6,508 bases of DNA, from positions 1 through 6,508 of the forward strand of contig JAWXCB010000074.1 of the NCBI GenBank assembly GCA_034440455.1, given 5' to 3'. Every line of letters starts with the position of its first letter. Positions within the stretch are counted from its first letter, which is position 1. The DNA is from JAWXCB01 sp034440455 (GTDB taxonomy: Bacteria; Bacteroidota; Bacteroidia; Chitinophagales; CAIOSU01). A model generated the notes under the pieces. It was not told the origin of the DNA. It saw only the letters and a program-made list of their open reading frames with translations, and searched no databases. Positions 5,000-6,508 of this stretch are shown in pieces. The position numbers were made by a program, and so were the translations under genes.

Positions 5000-6508
5000 T
5001 TACTTCAACTTCAACTGACCGATATCTTGTTTGTCGTTCAATTTCAGGATAGATTCAAGTGGCTTGTTCTTGATGGAGATAATTGCATCTTCCATAGTCT
5101 TGCCGTATTCTTCAGGGTGAACATATTTTCCAACTTGGTGCGGAGCTTTGTCTTGTATTGCCAATTTTTTTTCAGGATGATTAGCCGTATAAGGATCGTT
5201 CCTCTCTGCCGTTACTTGCCATGAAATTTTTTGCCCGGGCTGACCTCCTGCAATAATGAATTGTTGATTTTGAATTTCAGATTTTACAAATAATCCAGGT
5301 GTAGAAGCGCCAATAGGAGTTAATTGATAAGAATAATTCTTGTTTACGCTTTCAAAATACACGGGCAATTCAATTACTGCTTCGCCATTGGCATCAAGTG
5401 GAATCGTACCACGGTAAAGATTTAACACCTCATCGGATTCGATTGCGAAATGAAACAAGAATTTATTTGCCGGGTCAAGCGGATAATCAATACGGAATGG
5501 TTTAAATCCTCCTGCCGTTACATTGCCTGCTGCAATAATATCTCCTGTGGCTCCAATATCTCCACCGGAGAGTACCCCAAATCCTACATTGGGCGTATTT
5601 GTTTGTCCCAGCACACCCGTAAATCCTTGTCCTTCAACACCAGGGTTATCAAAAGTGCCGTTGCGCGTTGCTCCGAGGTTTGTACCCAAAACGCCTGCTC
5701 CGTCATTGATGGCAGTTTGTCCGAGCACTCCTACAAATCCAATGCTTCCTACGCCTGCCGCGAGTTGTGTTCCGCCCGTGCGTGTTCCCGATGCTGCAAG
5801 ATTATTTTCACCAAACACACCAAATCCTTGTGTGCTGTTGCCATCGCCCGCTACTCCGTTAAATCCTGTTCCTTCCACGCCAACACCGCCTGAAACTCTC
5901 AAATTGCTGCCATACACTGCTGAGAATGCTGTTGCAGAAGATTGAACTTGACCCGCGATTGCATAAGCTCCGCCTGTTGTGCTTCCGATAACTGCCGCAA
6001 CAGTGCCGGTTGAACTGTTTGTTTCCGCCTGAATCGTAGAGAAACTGTTTGCTGCGTTTGTGCTGAGCGCTTGCACGGCAACGCCTGTATTGGAATGTGT
6101 TACTTTAAATGCTGCTGCGTTGCTGCTGCTTGTAGTGATTTCAACTGCGCCAGCATCTGCCGTGATAGTGCGTCCTGCGCCAGCTCCGCCAAAGTCATAC
6201 GCCTGATCTAATGTGCCACCGCTGCCCGCAGGAAGATTCACAGAGCCGCCACCGTTTGAAAGTGAAAGCGTGTTGCCGCTGAGAGACAATGCCTGAATTT
6301 CATTTGCCGTATCGCTGTCGGCATCGTTCACGCTGAATGATGTTCCTGTTCCTCCGGAAATATTAACTGTAACATTTGCGCCAACTACCGAAGAAGATAA
6401 ATTCTGAATTTCATTGGTAGGGCTGCTGTCGGCATCATTCCCAAGGCTGCTCAAATCCACAGTCTTGCTGCCGCCTGCATCGGTTACTGAAAGTGTTGTT
6501 CCGTTTAA
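5000..6508 (-). CDS. Repetitive surface/tail-fibre-like protein, 5' end beyond the window
   Basis: 502 residues are visible and the frame is open at the right edge, so the N-terminus and any signal peptide are missing. Counting from the first visible codon, there are four regions. Residues 1-95 hold 37-residue repeats with NDADS-x-x-(T/A)NEIQ(N/A)LS at 24-38 and 61-75, a module common in Bacteroidota surface and fibre-like proteins. Residues 100-205 are rich in Ala, Ser, Thr and Gly. Residues 208-316 hold three units of about 40 residues with V-x-G-x-GF-x-GV-x-G and GVLG or GVFG, probably beta-structured. Residues 336-447 form a conserved globular domain starting FRIDYPLDP and including SWQVTAERNDPY. 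A basic tail has YVHPEEYGK (462-470) and ends IGQLKLK. I see no recognisable type IX secretion domain. Surface display and adhesion are inferred. GTG 6460 is an internal codon, not the real start. Confidence 0.85.
   Translation of the reverse strand, partial: LNGTTLSVTDAGGSKTVDLSSLGNDADSSPTNEIQNLSSSVVGANVTVNISGGTGTSFSVNDADSDTANEIQALSLSGNTLSLSNGGGSVNLPAGSGGTLDQAYDFGGAGAGRTITADAGAVEITTSSSNAAAFKVTHSNTGVAVQALSTNAANSFSTIQAETNSSTGTVAAVIGSTTGGAYAIAGQVQSSATAFSAVYGSNLRVSGGVGVEGTGFNGVAGDGNSTQGFGVFGENNLAASGTRTGGTQLAAGVGSIGFVGVLGQTAINDGAGVLGTNLGATRNGTFDNPGVEGQGFTGVLGQTNTPNVGFGVLSGGDIGATGDIIAAGNVTAGGFKPFRIDYPLDPANKFLFHFAIESDEVLNLYRGTIPLDANGEAVIELPVYFESVNKNYSYQLTPIGASTPGLFVKSEIQNQQFIIAGGQPGQKISWQVTAERNDPYTANHPEKKLAIQDKAPHQVGKYVHPEEYGKTMEDAIISIKNKPLESILKLNDKQDIGQLKLK
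6227..6508 (-). repeat. 111-bp (37-codon) repeats encoding NDADS/NEIQ modules
   Basis: Two near copies of ctgaatttcatt...gctgtcggcatc begin at 6293 and 6404, exactly 111 bases apart. Each encodes an NDADS...NEIQ unit. A partial earlier unit, LNGTTLSVTDAGGS, reaches the window edge, and a later one, SGNTLSLSNGGGS, ends the array near 6227. More copies may lie beyond the edge. Confidence 0.7.

Noticed and set aside
5523..5945. Plus-strand open frame encoding a Pro/Thr/Ser-rich 140-residue product
   Set aside because: It is the antisense shadow of the Gly-rich repeats in the minus-strand surface protein. Proline codons are the complement of glycine codons, and there is no independent gene signal.
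1..6508. CRISPR arrays, tRNA or rRNA genes, insertion sequences, retron- or defence-type genes
   Set aside because: I saw no spaced direct repeats of CRISPR type, no cloverleaf candidate, no transposase or reverse transcriptase motifs. The short repeats found are all heptamer, 12-bp, coding or inverted types described above.

Overview
The window looks like a chromosomal piece from a member of the Bacteroidota, probably of the Chitinophagales/Sphingobacteriales type. The evidence is three promoter-like octamers close to the Bacteroidota -7 consensus TAnnTTTG, A-rich leaders with weak ribosome binding sites, a POT peptide transporter of the kind common in that phylum, a surface protein with NDADSxxTNEIQ repeats, and two secreted or membrane proteins of types I know only as unnamed Bacteroidota families. 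The assignment is inferred from style and families; there is no rRNA or other marker gene.

Layout from left to right. (1) Positions 5-639, plus strand: an endonuclease III-like DNA glycosylase/AP lyase broken into two overlapping frames by an apparent one-base loss near 322-330, just before the helix-hairpin-helix. Its iron-sulfur motif carries His in place of the second Cys. (2) Positions 659-722: an imperfect inverted repeat of the dispersed intergenic type. (3) Positions 763-1346, plus: a two-gene toxin-antitoxin-like operon, DUF433 antitoxin then DUF5615 PIN-like toxin, overlapping by TTGA. (4) Positions 1369-1403: a degenerate 7-bp repeat, then a promoter-like site. (5) Positions 1436-3007, plus: a POT-family proton/peptide symporter with about 105 extra residues between its last two helices. 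(6) Positions 3011-3982, minus: an exported protein with a long coiled coil. (7) Positions 4087-4989, plus: a polytopic membrane protein of unknown function, divergent from (6), with a 9-bp inverted repeat in the shared upstream region. (8) Positions 5000-6508, minus, 5' end cut by the window edge: a large repetitive surface or tail-fibre-like protein.

The genes do not form one pathway. The toxin-antitoxin pair is the only clear operon. The others alternate in orientation, with convergent ends 3 and 10 bases apart and no convincing terminators. I see no tRNA, rRNA, CRISPR array, insertion sequence or complete phage module. I did not find a clear undescribed system. The best candidates for a second look are the coiled-coil protein with its divergent membrane neighbour, the periplasmic insertion in the transporter, the His-for-Cys endonuclease III paralogue, and the modular surface protein.
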